Counted from the first letter of the stretch, positions 1 through 9,414 are shown. The stretch: 64,000 nt of DNA from Psychromicrobium lacuslunae (GCF_000950575.1 NZ_CP011005.1:1922001-1986000); one strand, 5' to 3'. Notes: generated by a model not told the origin, from the sequence alone. Numbers and translations are program-made.

Positions 1-1
1 A

Positions 2-28
2 CGATCAGGTGCAGAAAGCGAGGGCTAA
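2..28 (+). CDS. Tail of an upstream gene, probably pstC (partial)
   Basis: An open frame enters from the left edge and ends with a TAA whose last A is the first base of the pstA start codon. Only about eight codons are visible, so the product cannot be read. In pst operons the other permease gene, pstC, normally precedes pstA, which is the only reason for this assignment. The one-base stop/start overlap matches the tight coupling seen throughout this operon. Confidence 0.3.
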   Translation, partial: RSGAESEG

Positions 29-1329
29 TGAGCATCGACATGGAACCCAGCCTGGAGCTTGAAACCCCAACCGCCCCAAAAACCTTCCTGCCGCTGCTAG
101 AGAAGGACGATCTGCCGCCGGAAGGTGAACGAGTCCAGATCGGCCTCGGCAGGGATGCAGTTCTGGCCGTTATCGGCTCGGTAGCGGCTGGGATCGCGAT
201 CGGCCTGCTACTGAGCGCGGGGCTTGGCATCATCGGTATCGGCTGGATGCCGGTCGTCTCCTTTGGCTGGTTCGTGGCCATCTACTCAGTACTTGCAGCG
301 GTGACCGACTTCGGACCCGCGATCAGGAATCGTTTCTGGTCGGTCATGTTCGCCTCCGCCGGAGTGGTGGTGGTCGCGGCGCTCGCCATTGTGATCATCT
401 TTGTGTTGTTCCGTGGTTGGGATGTGGTCGCTGAGATGTTCTCCTTCCCGGCAGGACGGAGCGTACTCGACGCCTTCCATTTTCTCACCCGAGATATGAG
501 CGGGGTTGGTCCGCTAGACAAGCTCAGCGAAGGCGGCATCCTGCACGCTCTAGTGGCTACCCTGGAGCAGATTGGCATCGCGTTAGCGATCACCATCCCG
601 CTTGGTCTGCTCACCGCAGTTTTCCTTAACGAAGTGGGAGGAAAATTCGCCCGCTTCGTACGTACCATCGTCGAGGCCATGACGGCGCTGCCCTCAGTGG
701 TGGCGGGGCTTTTTATCTACGCCGCAGTCATCGTGCTGTTTACTCGTGACTTCAACGGCTTCGCCGCTTCGCTCGCTATTACCGTGCTGATGCTGCCGAT
801 TATGATCCGCTCCGCCGATGTGGTGCTCCGGCTCGTACCCGGCAATCTACGCGAAGCTGGCTTAGCTCTCGGCGCGGGGCAATGGCGGGTAGTGCTACAC
901 GTGGTGTTGCCAACTGTTCGCTCCGGTCTGATGACCGCTATTATCTTGGCCACCGCGCACGGCATTGGTGAAACCGCACCAGTGCTGCTCACCTCCGGCA
1001 TCACCACCAACCTCAACGTGAACCCGTTCAGCGATAAGCAGACTTCGCTGCCGCTGGCCGCCTTGGAGTTCGTTCGTTCGCCTTCGCCGGAAATGGTCGC
1101 CCGAGGCTTCGCCACGGCAGCGCTGCTGCTCGTCGTGGTACTGATTCTCTTTGTCTTCGCCCGTGTTGCCGGCGGTAGCGAAGCTGGCAAATACTCGCCA
1201 CGTAAATTGCGCAAGCTCGGCAGGGTTTCACGCGCTCAACTACCGAGCATTGAAGCCAACTACCACCATCACCTAACCGAAAATCATTTAGCGCAGAACC
1301 ATTCGGCGCAGCTGCAGGAGAACCTATGA
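28..1329 (+). CDS. pstA: Phosphate ABC transporter permease PstA
   Basis: This is an integral membrane permease subunit of the high-affinity phosphate importer, which acts with PstC, PstS and PstB. The protein has 433 residues and is longer than typical PstA (about 280–300). It carries a hydrophilic N-terminus of about 45 residues, extra N-terminal membrane segments (about 47–100), and then the MetI-like permease core from about residue 170. The coupling loop is recognisable as EAGLALGAGQWRVVLHVVLP followed by GIGETAP. A charged, His/Gln-rich tail follows the last helix. The ATG is preceded by GCGAGGG. It overlaps the next gene by four bases (ATGA). Confidence 0.93.
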   Translation: MSIDMEPSLELETPTAPKTFLPLLEKDDLPPEGERVQIGLGRDAVLAVIGSVAAGIAIGLLLSAGLGIIGIGWMPVVSFGWFVAIYSVLAAVTDFGPAIRNRFWSVMFASAGVVVVAALAIVIIFVLFRGWDVVAEMFSFPAGRSVLDAFHFLTRDMSGVGPLDKLSEGGILHALVATLEQIGIALAITIPLGLLTAVFLNEVGGKFARFVRTIVEAMTALPSVVAGLFIYAAVIVLFTRDFNGFAASLAITVLMLPIMIRSADVVLRLVPGNLREAGLALGAGQWRVVLHVVLPTVRSGLMTAIILATAHGIGETAPVLLTSGITTNLNVNPFSDKQTSLPLAALEFVRSPSPEMVARGFATAALLLVVVLILFVFARVAGGSEAGKYSPRKLRKLGRVSRAQLPSIEANYHHHLTENHLAQNHSAQLQENL

Positions 1330-3080
1330 CCAGCACGTTTTACCATCGGCGTAGCGTCGCAAGGCTGCTACTTGCCCTGCTGCTTACCGCGCTGCTGAGC
1401 GCGGTCGGCGTGATGCCAGCTTCCGCAGCCTACCCTCGGATAAGCGGCGAGGGATCGTCGTGGGCAGGCAATGCACTGGATCAGTGGAAGGCTAATGTTG
1501 GCAATTCCGGTGCCGTGGTGGATTACGCGCCGAGCGGCTCATCGCAAGGCAGGAAGAACTTCGCTAATGGTTTGGCGGACTTTGCGGTTTCCGAAATTCC
1601 TTATACCGGAGACACCGCTGACCCTCAAGATCAGGGCGTAGAACCCAATTTTAAGTATTCAATGTTGCCGGTGGTCGCGGGTGGAACCTCGTTTATGTAC
1701 AACCTGAAGGTTGCTGGCAAGAGGTTCGAACGCCTGAATCTCTCCCAATCCACTCTGGCCAAGATTTTCAGCGGTCAGATCGATAACTGGAATAATCCGG
1801 CGATCAAGGCGGATAACCCGGGGGTGACACTGCCCAATCAGCGACTCACCGTGGTAGTTCGCTCGGACGGCTCCGGTGCCACCGCGCAGTTCACCCTCTG
1901 GATGCTGCGGCAATTCCCGCAAGATTACGCCAAACTCTGCCAAAGCACCGGGCAGTGCAAGTCGAACAGCGCCACCTCGTACTACCCCACTCAGGGTTTA
2001 GGGAACTTTGTCAGCCAGAAGGGCTCCGACGGCGTCACCGGTTACGTTAAGTCGAACCAGTTCACAATTAACTACGACGAGTACTCTTATGCCCTTAACG
2101 CCGCCTTGCCGGTGGCCAATATTAAGAATGCGGCCGGCTTCTTCCTGAAACCAACAGCACAAAACGTTGCGGTTGCTTTGGTCAAAGCAAAAATCAATAT
2201 GGATAGCAGTTCAAAGAACTATCTGGCCCAGGATCTCTCCGAGGTTTACAGCTACACAGACCCGCGGAGTTATCCGCTGAGCGCCTACTCCTACATGATC
2301 ACCCCGGCGCAGACCACCTCTCGGATCACCGCTGATAAAGGCTCCAGCGTCGGATTCTTTGCCACCTATTCACTCTGCGAAGGCCAGCTTTCCTCGGAAG
2401 ACCTCGGTTATTCGCCGTTGCCGATGAACCTGGTGCTGGCGGCCATGCAACAAGTACGCAAAATCCCCGGCCTGGATGCGGCCACCGTAGCTAAGCTGAA
2501 CAAGACCTCCTCCGGCGTCACCAGCGGCAGCAGCAACCCGTGTAATAACCCGACCTTCAAACCCGGTGATAATCCCAAGCAAAACCAGTTGGTGCTCACC
2601 GCCCCCTTCCCCACCGGCTGCGCGGGCGAGTGCCAAAACAAAGCTTGGGCGCTCTACGGGATCAAGGGCAAACCGATTCAGAAGACGGTTGATAACACCG
2701 GCAATCCCAGCACCGGCGGGGACGACGGCACGAAGAATCAAGGCGGCGCCGGCGCCGGAGCTGGTGGTGGAAACCAGCAGTCCACAAAGACCGACGGCAG
2801 CCAGACCAGCGGTTCAAAGAGTACTAAGAAAAGCACTGCTTCCGGTGCAACAAACCAAAAGTGTGATCCGGATACCGGGGTCTGCGGCGACGCTGGCACC
2901 CAGGACGGGGCGGGCAACGCACCGGTCGCCGGGGTGCCTACCACACTGGCCTCAGCGGAAGGCTGGGGCGCTCCGCAGAATTTGCTGATCTTGGTCGGTG
3001 TGCTGATCGTACTGCTGGTGCTCGCCCCACCGTTGACCGCTCGGATGGTCAACCGTCCGCGCAGAGATGATCAGCTGTGA
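1326..3080 (+). CDS. pstS: PstS-like phosphate-binding protein with C-terminal membrane anchor
   Basis: This is the extracytoplasmic solute-binding component of the phosphate importer. It has a signal peptide (residues 1–34, cleavage near ASA-AYP) but no lipobox cysteine. The periplasmic-binding-protein core starts with GEGSSWAGNALDQW and contains RSDGSGATAQFT, the phosphate-contact loop typical of PstS. From about residue 455 to 545 it has a Gly/Ser/Thr/Lys-rich linker, then a single hydrophobic helix (about 552–575) and a basic tail (RMVNRPRR). At 584 residues it is far longer than usual PstS (about 370). The linker, helix and basic tail have the architecture of a wall-sorting signal, but no LPXTG motif is visible. 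It overlaps its neighbours by four bases on both sides. Confidence 0.9.
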   Translation: MTSTFYHRRSVARLLLALLLTALLSAVGVMPASAAYPRISGEGSSWAGNALDQWKANVGNSGAVVDYAPSGSSQGRKNFANGLADFAVSEIPYTGDTADPQDQGVEPNFKYSMLPVVAGGTSFMYNLKVAGKRFERLNLSQSTLAKIFSGQIDNWNNPAIKADNPGVTLPNQRLTVVVRSDGSGATAQFTLWMLRQFPQDYAKLCQSTGQCKSNSATSYYPTQGLGNFVSQKGSDGVTGYVKSNQFTINYDEYSYALNAALPVANIKNAAGFFLKPTAQNVAVALVKAKINMDSSSKNYLAQDLSEVYSYTDPRSYPLSAYSYMITPAQTTSRITADKGSSVGFFATYSLCEGQLSSEDLGYSPLPMNLVLAAMQQVRKIPGLDAATVAKLNKTSSGVTSGSSNPCNNPTFKPGDNPKQNQLVLTAPFPTGCAGECQNKAWALYGIKGKPIQKTVDNTGNPSTGGDDGTKNQGGAGAGAGGGNQQSTKTDGSQTSGSKSTKKSTASGATNQKCDPDTGVCGDAGTQDGAGNAPVAGVPTTLASAEGWGAPQNLLILVGVLIVLLVLAPPLTARMVNRPRRDDQL

Positions 3081-4018
3081 CGGCGGTTTTGGAACGCGAG
3101 CAGCCCGCCGAGACCGAGCGAAAAAGGGTTCGGCAAGAAGCCGAACCGAAGCGACGAGTGCCCGCTTCGGCCGGTGCCTCAATGTTTTCCAAAATGCTCT
3201 CAATGGTCTGCGCCATCATCATCGTTCTCCTGCTGAATCTGGTTTTGCTCTCCCCCGTGCAACACAGTATGAGTCAGAAAGCTCTCTACGATCAGCTCCG
3301 GGTGGCGCTTTACGACGGGTCTGCCCCGGTCGGCCAGACGCTCAACGACGACCCGGAAAAATTAGTCCCGCTGGGCACCCCGATGGCGCTACTGAGCATC
3401 CCGGACCTCGGCATCAACGAGGTGGTAGTCGAGGGCACTACGTCGGCGCAGACCATGCTAGGCGTGGGGCATCTGCGCAATACCCCATTGCCAGGCCAGG
3501 CCGGAATCTCGGTGCTGATGGGGCGCTCCGGAGCCTACGGCGGTATTTTCGGCCAGCTCAACCAGCTGAAACCTGGAATGCGGATCAAAGTGACCACAGG
3601 TCAGGGCGAAGCGACTTTTCAAGTTCGAGCCATCCGCAAAGCCGGAGATCCCACTCTGCCCGCCCCCGATGCAAAAGAAGGTCGGCTCACCCTGACCACC
3701 GCGGCAGGCCAGCCGTTCCTGCCCAGCGACGCGCTCAGGGTCGACGCCGTGCTGATCTCCGATCCTTTTCCCACCGGACCGGTGGTGCTCAGTGCCAGCT
3801 CAACACCGGACGCAGAAAAGGCTCTCGGCCAAGACTTCTCCCAGCTCTTCGGACTGGTGATTTTGTTGCAGCTACTGCTCGGTGCTTGCATGGCCGGAGC
3901 CTGGTGCCGCAGCCGATGGGGTAAATGGCAGAGCTGGATCGTCTTTGTTCCGGTGATCGGCAGCCTCACTGTACTGGTGGGAAATCAGATCAACCTCCTT
4001 CTACCGAATTTATTGTGA
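3077..4018 (+). CDS. Sortase-fold membrane protein lacking catalytic His and Cys (pseudo-sortase)
   Basis: The sequence follows the class D/E sortase pattern. There is a cytoplasmic basic N-terminus, one helix (about 40–60), then a beta-barrel with GVGHLRNTPLPGQAG and GIFGQLNQLKPG, both typical of the family. Where active sortases have AGH(R/S), this protein reads MGRS (residues 148–151), so the catalytic His is replaced by Arg150. Where they have LTLxTC, it reads LTLTTA, so the Cys is Ala209. Arg221 may be the conserved Arg. Two or three further membrane helices follow (about 245–313), which is unusual for sortases. It lies between pstS and pstB in the same operon, so it is more likely a structural or regulatory partner of the transporter than a transpeptidase. 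The fold call is good; the function is unknown. Confidence 0.75.
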   Translation: MTAVLEREQPAETERKRVRQEAEPKRRVPASAGASMFSKMLSMVCAIIIVLLLNLVLLSPVQHSMSQKALYDQLRVALYDGSAPVGQTLNDDPEKLVPLGTPMALLSIPDLGINEVVVEGTTSAQTMLGVGHLRNTPLPGQAGISVLMGRSGAYGGIFGQLNQLKPGMRIKVTTGQGEATFQVRAIRKAGDPTLPAPDAKEGRLTLTTAAGQPFLPSDALRVDAVLISDPFPTGPVVLSASSTPDAEKALGQDFSQLFGLVILLQLLLGACMAGAWCRSRWGKWQSWIVFVPVIGSLTVLVGNQINLLLPNLL

Positions 4019-4025
4019 GGCAATA

Positions 4026-4896
<871 letters not shown>

Positions 4897-4904
<8 letters not shown>

Positions 4905-5604
4905 GCGTTGGCTTCGAATCGGACTACTCGGCGCGCTGCTGGCCTGCTTAGCAGGCATCGCCCTAGTGCTGAGCCAGATTTTTGCGCCCGGAAGCCTACC
5001 CGCAGTCGGCGCGCTGCTGCCTATGCTGCCCGCAGCTAGCGCTCCCGCGACATCGGCTAAACCGCTAGCAGATCAAGTCAGTGTGCTGGATAGCGCGGTA
5101 GCAAATAACACCCAAGAACAGCAATTCGCCCAGCAGCCGCCACGACCGGATCAGCCTTTACGGGTGCTTTCCACTGAATTGGGCTTGAACGTTCCGATCC
5201 TGCCCAGCAGGCTCCCTGCGGACCGGCGTTTCAACCCTCCATCCAATGTGCTGGCTTACTGGCTGGACGAATACGGTTCGGCCGGGCCCGCCGCGAAGAA
5301 CACGCTTTACCTCGCGGCGCACTCCTGGAACGACGGATACGCGGCCTTTAACCCACTTATGAACATCGCGGCCGGGACGGCCCGAGTGAGAATCGGTCAG
5401 CAGCTGACCATCCTGACTAGCACTGGCAACTATCGGTACCGAGTCACCCAGGTCGCCGACTACCGTAAAAGCAGCATCACCTCGGAAAAGGAGCTCTGGA
5501 AGGCGATACCAGGACGCCTGGTACTGGTGACCTGTTTCCAGCTCAATGATGCTGGGGCGAACCGTAACCTGGTGATTTATGCGCAATTGGAGAAGGGAAC
5601 ATGA
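4897..5604 (+). CDS. Class F-like sortase (transpeptidase)
   Basis: This is a predicted membrane-anchored cysteine transpeptidase. One N-terminal helix (about 7–30) is followed by a Pro/Ala-rich linker and a sortase barrel. The catalytic triad is intact: His142 in LAAHSW, Cys213 in LVLVTCFQ, and Arg223 in NRNLVIYAQL. The His/Cys contexts fit the class F group of actinobacteria better than class A or E. The TTG start overlaps the pstB stop by eight bases; no other in-frame start lies nearby. It shares the pst operon with a catalytically dead sortase-like protein, which suggests a functional pair. No LPXTG substrate was noticed in the window. Confidence 0.85.
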
Positions 5605-7055
5605 CGTCCTCGGCAATCACCGAACCGGGCGTTGATGAGTTGCTCGGCGGCCGCTACCGGGTTGATGAACGGATAGACTCCGAGGAGCCTTTCGGCTCCG
5701 CTGAAGCGATTGTCTTTAGCGGCTGGGATAATCTGCTGCGGCGACGCGTCCGCCTTGACGTGTTGGCGGAAGATTCCGCTGATCGAGATGACTTTCGTCG
5801 AGCGATTAGGCGGCATGCTGAACTTGTCTTCGATCACATCGTGACCATTTATGATGCGGGTCTGCACACTACCGCTGAGGGCCGCCTACACTGGGTGGCC
5901 AGCGAATACTTGGAGCCATTGACCCTCGAAGAGTGTCAATTGACGGCTGCACAGGTACTAGCCTTGACCAGGAATCTGGCCGCAACCATGAATCAATTGC
6001 AACGCGCGGGGATTTCACATGGAAACCTCAACACCAAAACAGTGCGGCTGGTTGAACCACTAGATCTGCGTATCACCGATTTCCGTCTCCAGGATGCCAG
6101 CGTCGCCGATGACCTCTTAGGTTTTCGGCACGTACTGCTGAGTTGGTTACGGCAATGCAGCCTAGAGTTCCCTCAGTTGCGGGAGCTCTCCCGCAACTTG
6201 GCCCAACAGCAGCCGAGTTTTGCTGACATTTCGCAATGGCTGGAGCGGGTTTCATTACCAACCGCGCGTCCTAGAACGACAACTAAGACAACGTCATCTC
6301 GGTTCCACGGCAAAAAACCGAATACGCCATTGAGCGGTTTGGGTAGGCAACAACGCAATAGCGCCATTGCGATCCCTGGTGTGCTCATCCTGATCTTACT
6401 CGGCGTGGTTAGCGCCTTCTGGGCGGTTTCCGCCTCGAACAACTCAGCACAAAATGGTGCTATCCGGATCCCCACGGTGGCTGGCCAATCCGCCGCCGAA
6501 GCCAAAACAAAACTCGCCTCCAGTGGCCTCAAATGGGGTGGCCAGAAGATACAGACCTCTGAGACAGTGCCTGCCGGGAAAGCGATCGGAACCGATCCGT
6601 CCGCCGGCGAGAAAGTCGCCGACTCAACGATCGTGGTTGTCTTGGTCTCTTCCGGTAAGCAACGCAATCGGGTGCCCGCGACGGTGGGCGAACAGCTTAG
6701 CCTTGCCAAGGAGCTGCTGGTGGCGCAGGGAATGAATGTTCAGGTCCTGCAAAAGGATAGCGAGCAGTCCGAGGATACTGTGCTGTCGATGAGCCCGGGG
6801 GCGGGGCAGAAAATTAATATTGGCAGCACCGTGGTTCTGCAGGTAGCTTCTGGTTATCTGCGGGTGCCAAATCATCTCATCGGGACTTCGTCTGCCGACG
6901 CCTTGACGGCACTGCACGATCTCGGACTCACCGTTCAGTTGATCAAGGTGCCGTCCGCGGGCGCTAAAATCGACACAGTTAAGTCGATCACGCCCTTTGA
7001 TCGAGTGCCGGTCGGTGGCACGGTGACAATATATGTCACCGCGCCGGTGCCTTAG
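5601..7055 (+). CDS. Membrane pseudokinase with three extracellular PASTA repeats
   Basis: The layout is that of PknB/Stk1 receptors: a kinase-like N-terminal domain (about 15–220), a single helix (about 255–277) and three PASTA repeats (about 286–352, 353–420, 421–484). The kinase motifs are degraded. The VAVK lysine is Asp53 (VRLDVL), the HRDLKPxN loop reads HGNLNTKT (140–147), and DFG reads DFR (160–162). Catalysis is therefore unlikely. PASTA repeats bind peptidoglycan fragments or beta-lactams in known proteins, so the protein may sense the cell wall. It overlaps the sortase gene by four bases and is the last gene of the pst operon. Confidence 0.88.
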   Translation: MTSSAITEPGVDELLGGRYRVDERIDSEEPFGSAEAIVFSGWDNLLRRRVRLDVLAEDSADRDDFRRAIRRHAELVFDHIVTIYDAGLHTTAEGRLHWVASEYLEPLTLEECQLTAAQVLALTRNLAATMNQLQRAGISHGNLNTKTVRLVEPLDLRITDFRLQDASVADDLLGFRHVLLSWLRQCSLEFPQLRELSRNLAQQQPSFADISQWLERVSLPTARPRTTTKTTSSRFHGKKPNTPLSGLGRQQRNSAIAIPGVLILILLGVVSAFWAVSASNNSAQNGAIRIPTVAGQSAAEAKTKLASSGLKWGGQKIQTSETVPAGKAIGTDPSAGEKVADSTIVVVLVSSGKQRNRVPATVGEQLSLAKELLVAQGMNVQVLQKDSEQSEDTVLSMSPGAGQKINIGSTVVLQVASGYLRVPNHLIGTSSADALTALHDLGLTVQLIKVPSAGAKIDTVKSITPFDRVPVGGTVTIYVTAPVP

Positions 7056-7124
7056 GCGAAGCTGCCCGAGGAACCGTGATGATCGAGACCGCGTTAGCTA
7101 ATAACGGGGAGCGTCCGGCAGCCC

Positions 7125-7139
7125 GACCGCCGGGCGGTC
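7125..7139. terminator. Short GC hairpin after the pst operon
   Basis: GACCGCC and GGCGGTC form a perfect seven-base stem about 70 bases after the pseudokinase stop. There is no clear T-run, so termination is only a possibility. Confidence 0.25.
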
Positions 7140-7162
7140 CGCAAGCGTGAAGGAGAAGTGCA

Positions 7163-7519
7163 ATGGGGTCCGATCTCATTCCTGGTATTAATCCCGCCGC
7201 GGAGCCAAGCGGCACGGGCTGTGCCGAGTGCTTGGAAGGCGGAGGCTGGTGGGTGCATTTACGACGTTGCGCTGAGTGCGGACACATTGGTTGCTGCAAC
7301 TCCTCCCCTGCTCAGCACGCCAGCAGTCATGCGGGGAAGTCAGGCCACCAGGTGATCACCAGCTTCGAACCGGGCGAGAACTGGTTCTATGACTTTTCTA
7401 CCGATGAGTTTCTGCGTGGCCCGAAGTTAGCCGATCCGCAGTCCCGGCCGGAGACACAGCCCGTTCCAGCTCCTGCGGATAAGGTTCCGGCGAACTGGCA
7501 GGAACTGATCCACAGCTAG
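7163..7519 (+). CDS. UBP-type zinc finger protein
   Basis: This is a 118-residue soluble protein made almost entirely of a ZnF-UBP fold. The spaced Cys and His ligands are easily seen: CAEC, then WVHLRRCAECGHIGCCNSSPAQHASSH, then GHQVITSFEPGENWFYDF. In eukaryotes this finger binds ubiquitin C-termini; in actinobacteria small stand-alone copies are common and their role is unknown. It has its own ribosome-binding site (GAAGGAG) and does not overlap neighbours on the same strand. Confidence 0.8.
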   Translation: MGSDLIPGINPAAEPSGTGCAECLEGGGWWVHLRRCAECGHIGCCNSSPAQHASSHAGKSGHQVITSFEPGENWFYDFSTDEFLRGPKLADPQSRPETQPVPAPADKVPANWQELIHS

Positions 7520-7721
7520 GCTGGCCAGCACGTTGCTGGCTGCCTAGTGCGGGTTCCTTGAGCTGCGCGCCAAACAGCGTCGCTGAATTCAGCTCGACTT
7601 CCCAGCGCCCGCACGGGCAACCGAAATAGCTCACCAGTCCCCCGCTAGTGCGATGCTGGGAGCGTAAGGACCATAGGTGCGGGCCGCCATCAAAAGCTAA
7701 ACAGGCTAAGTATTGCTGCAT
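7398..7721 (-). CDS. Possible small protein with a CPCGRWEV motif (doubtful)
   Basis: An open frame of 107 codons starts 27 bases from the divergent CGNR gene and runs back into the end of the zinc-finger gene. The first half looks protein-like (CLAFDGGPHLWSL and FGCPCGRWEVEL), with a possible metal-binding CxC. The second half overlaps the zinc-finger coding region antisense and is low in quality. It may be a short real gene or a shadow. No function can be offered. Confidence 0.25.
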   Translation of the reverse strand: MQQYLACLAFDGGPHLWSLRSQHRTSGGLVSYFGCPCGRWEVELNSATLFGAQLKEPALGSQQRAGQPSCGSVPASSPEPYPQELERAVSPAGTADRLTSGHAETHR

Positions 7722-7741
7722 GTCATCAAGTCTGCTGTAAT
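7713..7741 (+). promoter_or_regulatory. Putative promoter giving a leaderless CGNR transcript
   Basis: TTGCTG (7713–7718) and TGTAAT (7736–7741) are separated by 17 bases. Transcription would then start almost at the ATG at 7748, where no ribosome-binding site is visible. Leaderless mRNAs are common in actinobacteria. Confidence 0.4.
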
Positions 7742-7747
7742 GCCATT

Positions 7748-8302
7748 ATGCGGGTAAACCCTTACGGTGAAGATCCTTTGCGGCTAGCTGTCCGCTTGGT
7801 CAATGAACCAGTACACAGCGCAGCTGAATTGCAAGTTGTCTGTCAGCAGGCTGGAGTAGTACTTGAACGTCCGGTCAGCAAGACAGATCTGGCGCAGACC
7901 TACCGAATGCTCGACGACTGGCTCGCCGTACTGGATGCCGAGGAGGCAGAGCAGCGCGCTCAGGTGCTCAATCAGCTGCTAGCCAGCTCGGCCACCTATC
8001 CGAGTCTGACCGATCATCAGGGCGATGGTTGGCACCTGCATTATCGCGAGGAGAATCTGGCGCTCTGGCAGATCTTGCGCACCATGCTCTACGTTGGCAC
8101 CGCACTGCATCTGGCCGGGCGAGGGATGAACCGATTGGGCCGTTGCCAGGCCACTAACTGCGAGCGGATTTACGTCGACTTTTCTCGTCCCGGCAGCCAG
8201 CGTTACTGTTCACCAGCCTGCGCTAACCGGAGCGCGGTGCAGCGACACCGAGACCGCAGCCGGGGAATCCCCGCCGGCAATCGCAAAGTATCGATAGGCT
8301 AA
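7748..8302 (+). CDS. CGNR zinc finger regulator
   Basis: This 184-residue protein has the ABATE-like N-terminal helical domain (LAVRLVNEP) and a C-terminal CGNR-type zinc finger. The finger reads RCQATNCERIYVDFSRPGSQRYCSPACANRSAVQRHR. The family-naming CGNR box is CANR here. The family is considered transcriptional, with the zinc finger as DNA-binding module and the N-terminal domain as ligand sensor. It stands alone and is divergent from a doubtful small frame. Confidence 0.8.
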   Translation: MRVNPYGEDPLRLAVRLVNEPVHSAAELQVVCQQAGVVLERPVSKTDLAQTYRMLDDWLAVLDAEEAEQRAQVLNQLLASSATYPSLTDHQGDGWHLHYREENLALWQILRTMLYVGTALHLAGRGMNRLGRCQATNCERIYVDFSRPGSQRYCSPACANRSAVQRHRDRSRGIPAGNRKVSIG

Positions 8303-8338
8303 GGGAACAGCATCAGTCTTAGTCCGGGAGTTGCGCCA

Positions 8339-8701
8339 ATGAGTTCCGAGCGTCGTTTCCCTAGAGCGCTCTACCAGCACGGTGAGGAGCCCGATCCGCG
8401 CTTTTCCCTCGCCAATGAAAGAACTTTTCTGGCTTGGATCAGAACCGGGGTCGCGCTGATCGCGGCCGGCATCGCGATTGAAGTGTTCGCCAGTTCGATT
8501 CACTCCGGGCTCAGGCTCAGTGCCGCTATTGTCTTGATCCTGGCCGGTATTGCCGCCCCGGTGCAGGCCTGGTTTGGCTGGCTTCGCACCGAGCGGGCGC
8601 TGCGCAATTCTCAACCGCTACCAATGCCCAGGCTCTCGATCGCAGTCGCCGCCGTAGTAGTCATCGCTGGGCTGTTGATTCTCTTGGGCTTCCTGGTGTG
8701 A
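8339..8701 (+). CDS. DUF202 (YidH-like) membrane protein
   Basis: This 120-residue protein has three membrane helices after the family signature DPRFSLANERTFLAWIRTGVAL. DUF202 proteins are small inner-membrane proteins of unproven function. It overlaps the next gene, a second DUF202 protein, by four bases (GTGA), so the two are translated together and may form a complex. Confidence 0.85.
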   Translation: MSSERRFPRALYQHGEEPDPRFSLANERTFLAWIRTGVALIAAGIAIEVFASSIHSGLRLSAAIVLILAGIAAPVQAWFGWLRTERALRNSQPLPMPRLSIAVAAVVVIAGLLILLGFLV

Positions 8702-9051
8702 GCCAGCCAATCAACGGGGTATTTGACCCAGGATTGCAGGCTGAGCGCACTGCCCTGGCCTGGCAACGCACCGCGCTTGGCCTCGCTGCGGGTAGCGTCG
8801 GGCTGGGGCGGCTGCTGTTGCCGGTCTTCGGCACGAGTTCCTACTTAATCACCGCAGCCGGAATTGCGCTCTGCCTGTGGCTGTGGGTGCACGCCGAGCA
8901 ACGCTATCGCGCCGTCAACCGCGCCCTGCTGAGCAAACCGCAGGGCGCATTGCCGAGTTTCGCCCTCTTGGCTTTGTTGTGCGCCGGCTTGTGTCTGCTC
9001 TGTGGGCTGGCCGCCCTATTTTTCGCGCTCAGTCGGCTGGCTGCACGGTGA
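8698..9051 (+). CDS. Second DUF202 membrane protein
   Basis: This 117-residue protein shares the DUF202 layout: LQAERTALAWQRTALGLAAG followed by three helices. It starts with GTG inside the stop of the preceding paralogue. Tandem DUF202 pairs are frequent in actinobacteria and suggest a heteromeric membrane unit. Function is unknown. Confidence 0.82.
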   Translation: MSQPINGVFDPGLQAERTALAWQRTALGLAAGSVGLGRLLLPVFGTSSYLITAAGIALCLWLWVHAEQRYRAVNRALLSKPQGALPSFALLALLCAGLCLLCGLAALFFALSRLAAR

Positions 9052-9071
9052 GGCACTCTTCCGGCTGGCGC

Positions 9072-9320
9072 TTAGCGACGGTTCTGGCGGCGACGGCTAA
9101 TAATGTAGCCAATAATCGCGCCGACCAGTAGCACCGCAGCCAGGCTGACCCACAGCGGGGACGAAAGCGTCCACCAGAGCAAGCTAATTGAGACGGTCGC
9201 GGTGTTTTGGGCGATAAAAATAATCACCAGGATCACCAGGACGATGGCTAGCCATTTGTCCTTGAGAAATCTGACAAAGGCATTTTCCTGGCTTTGATTC
9301 ACTCCCTGGGGTGCTGACAT
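9072..9320 (-). CDS. LapA-domain (DUF1049) membrane protein
   Basis: This 82-residue protein has two hydrophobic helices separated by QNTATVSISLLWW, the typical LapA/DUF1049 hairpin, and ends in a basic cluster SRRRQNRR. In enterobacteria the relative LapA works with LapB in lipopolysaccharide control; that pathway is absent in Gram-positives, so only the membrane topology should be inferred here. It faces the DUF202 pair convergently, 20 bases away. Confidence 0.78.
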   Translation of the reverse strand: MSAPQGVNQSQENAFVRFLKDKWLAIVLVILVIIFIAQNTATVSISLLWWTLSSPLWVSLAAVLLVGAIIGYIISRRRQNRR

Positions 9321-9414
9321 GATGACGCCTCCTGGTTTGGTGCTCTCACTTTACCGCTCGCTAGCCGATCAAGCACGGATCGGGCTCAGTGCCCCAGTTC
9401 AGACGTCGCGCAGA

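Noticed and set aside
3067-3924. 285-codon frame overlapping the pseudo-sortase gene
   Set aside because: The product is Arg/Pro/Ser-rich and has no fold-like pattern, whereas the other frame shows clear sortase landmarks.
7398-7519. C-terminal half of the doubtful minus-strand frame 7398–7721
   Set aside because: It is antisense to the end of the UBP zinc-finger gene and rich in Pro/Ser without conserved features; only the first half is worth keeping as a weak candidate.
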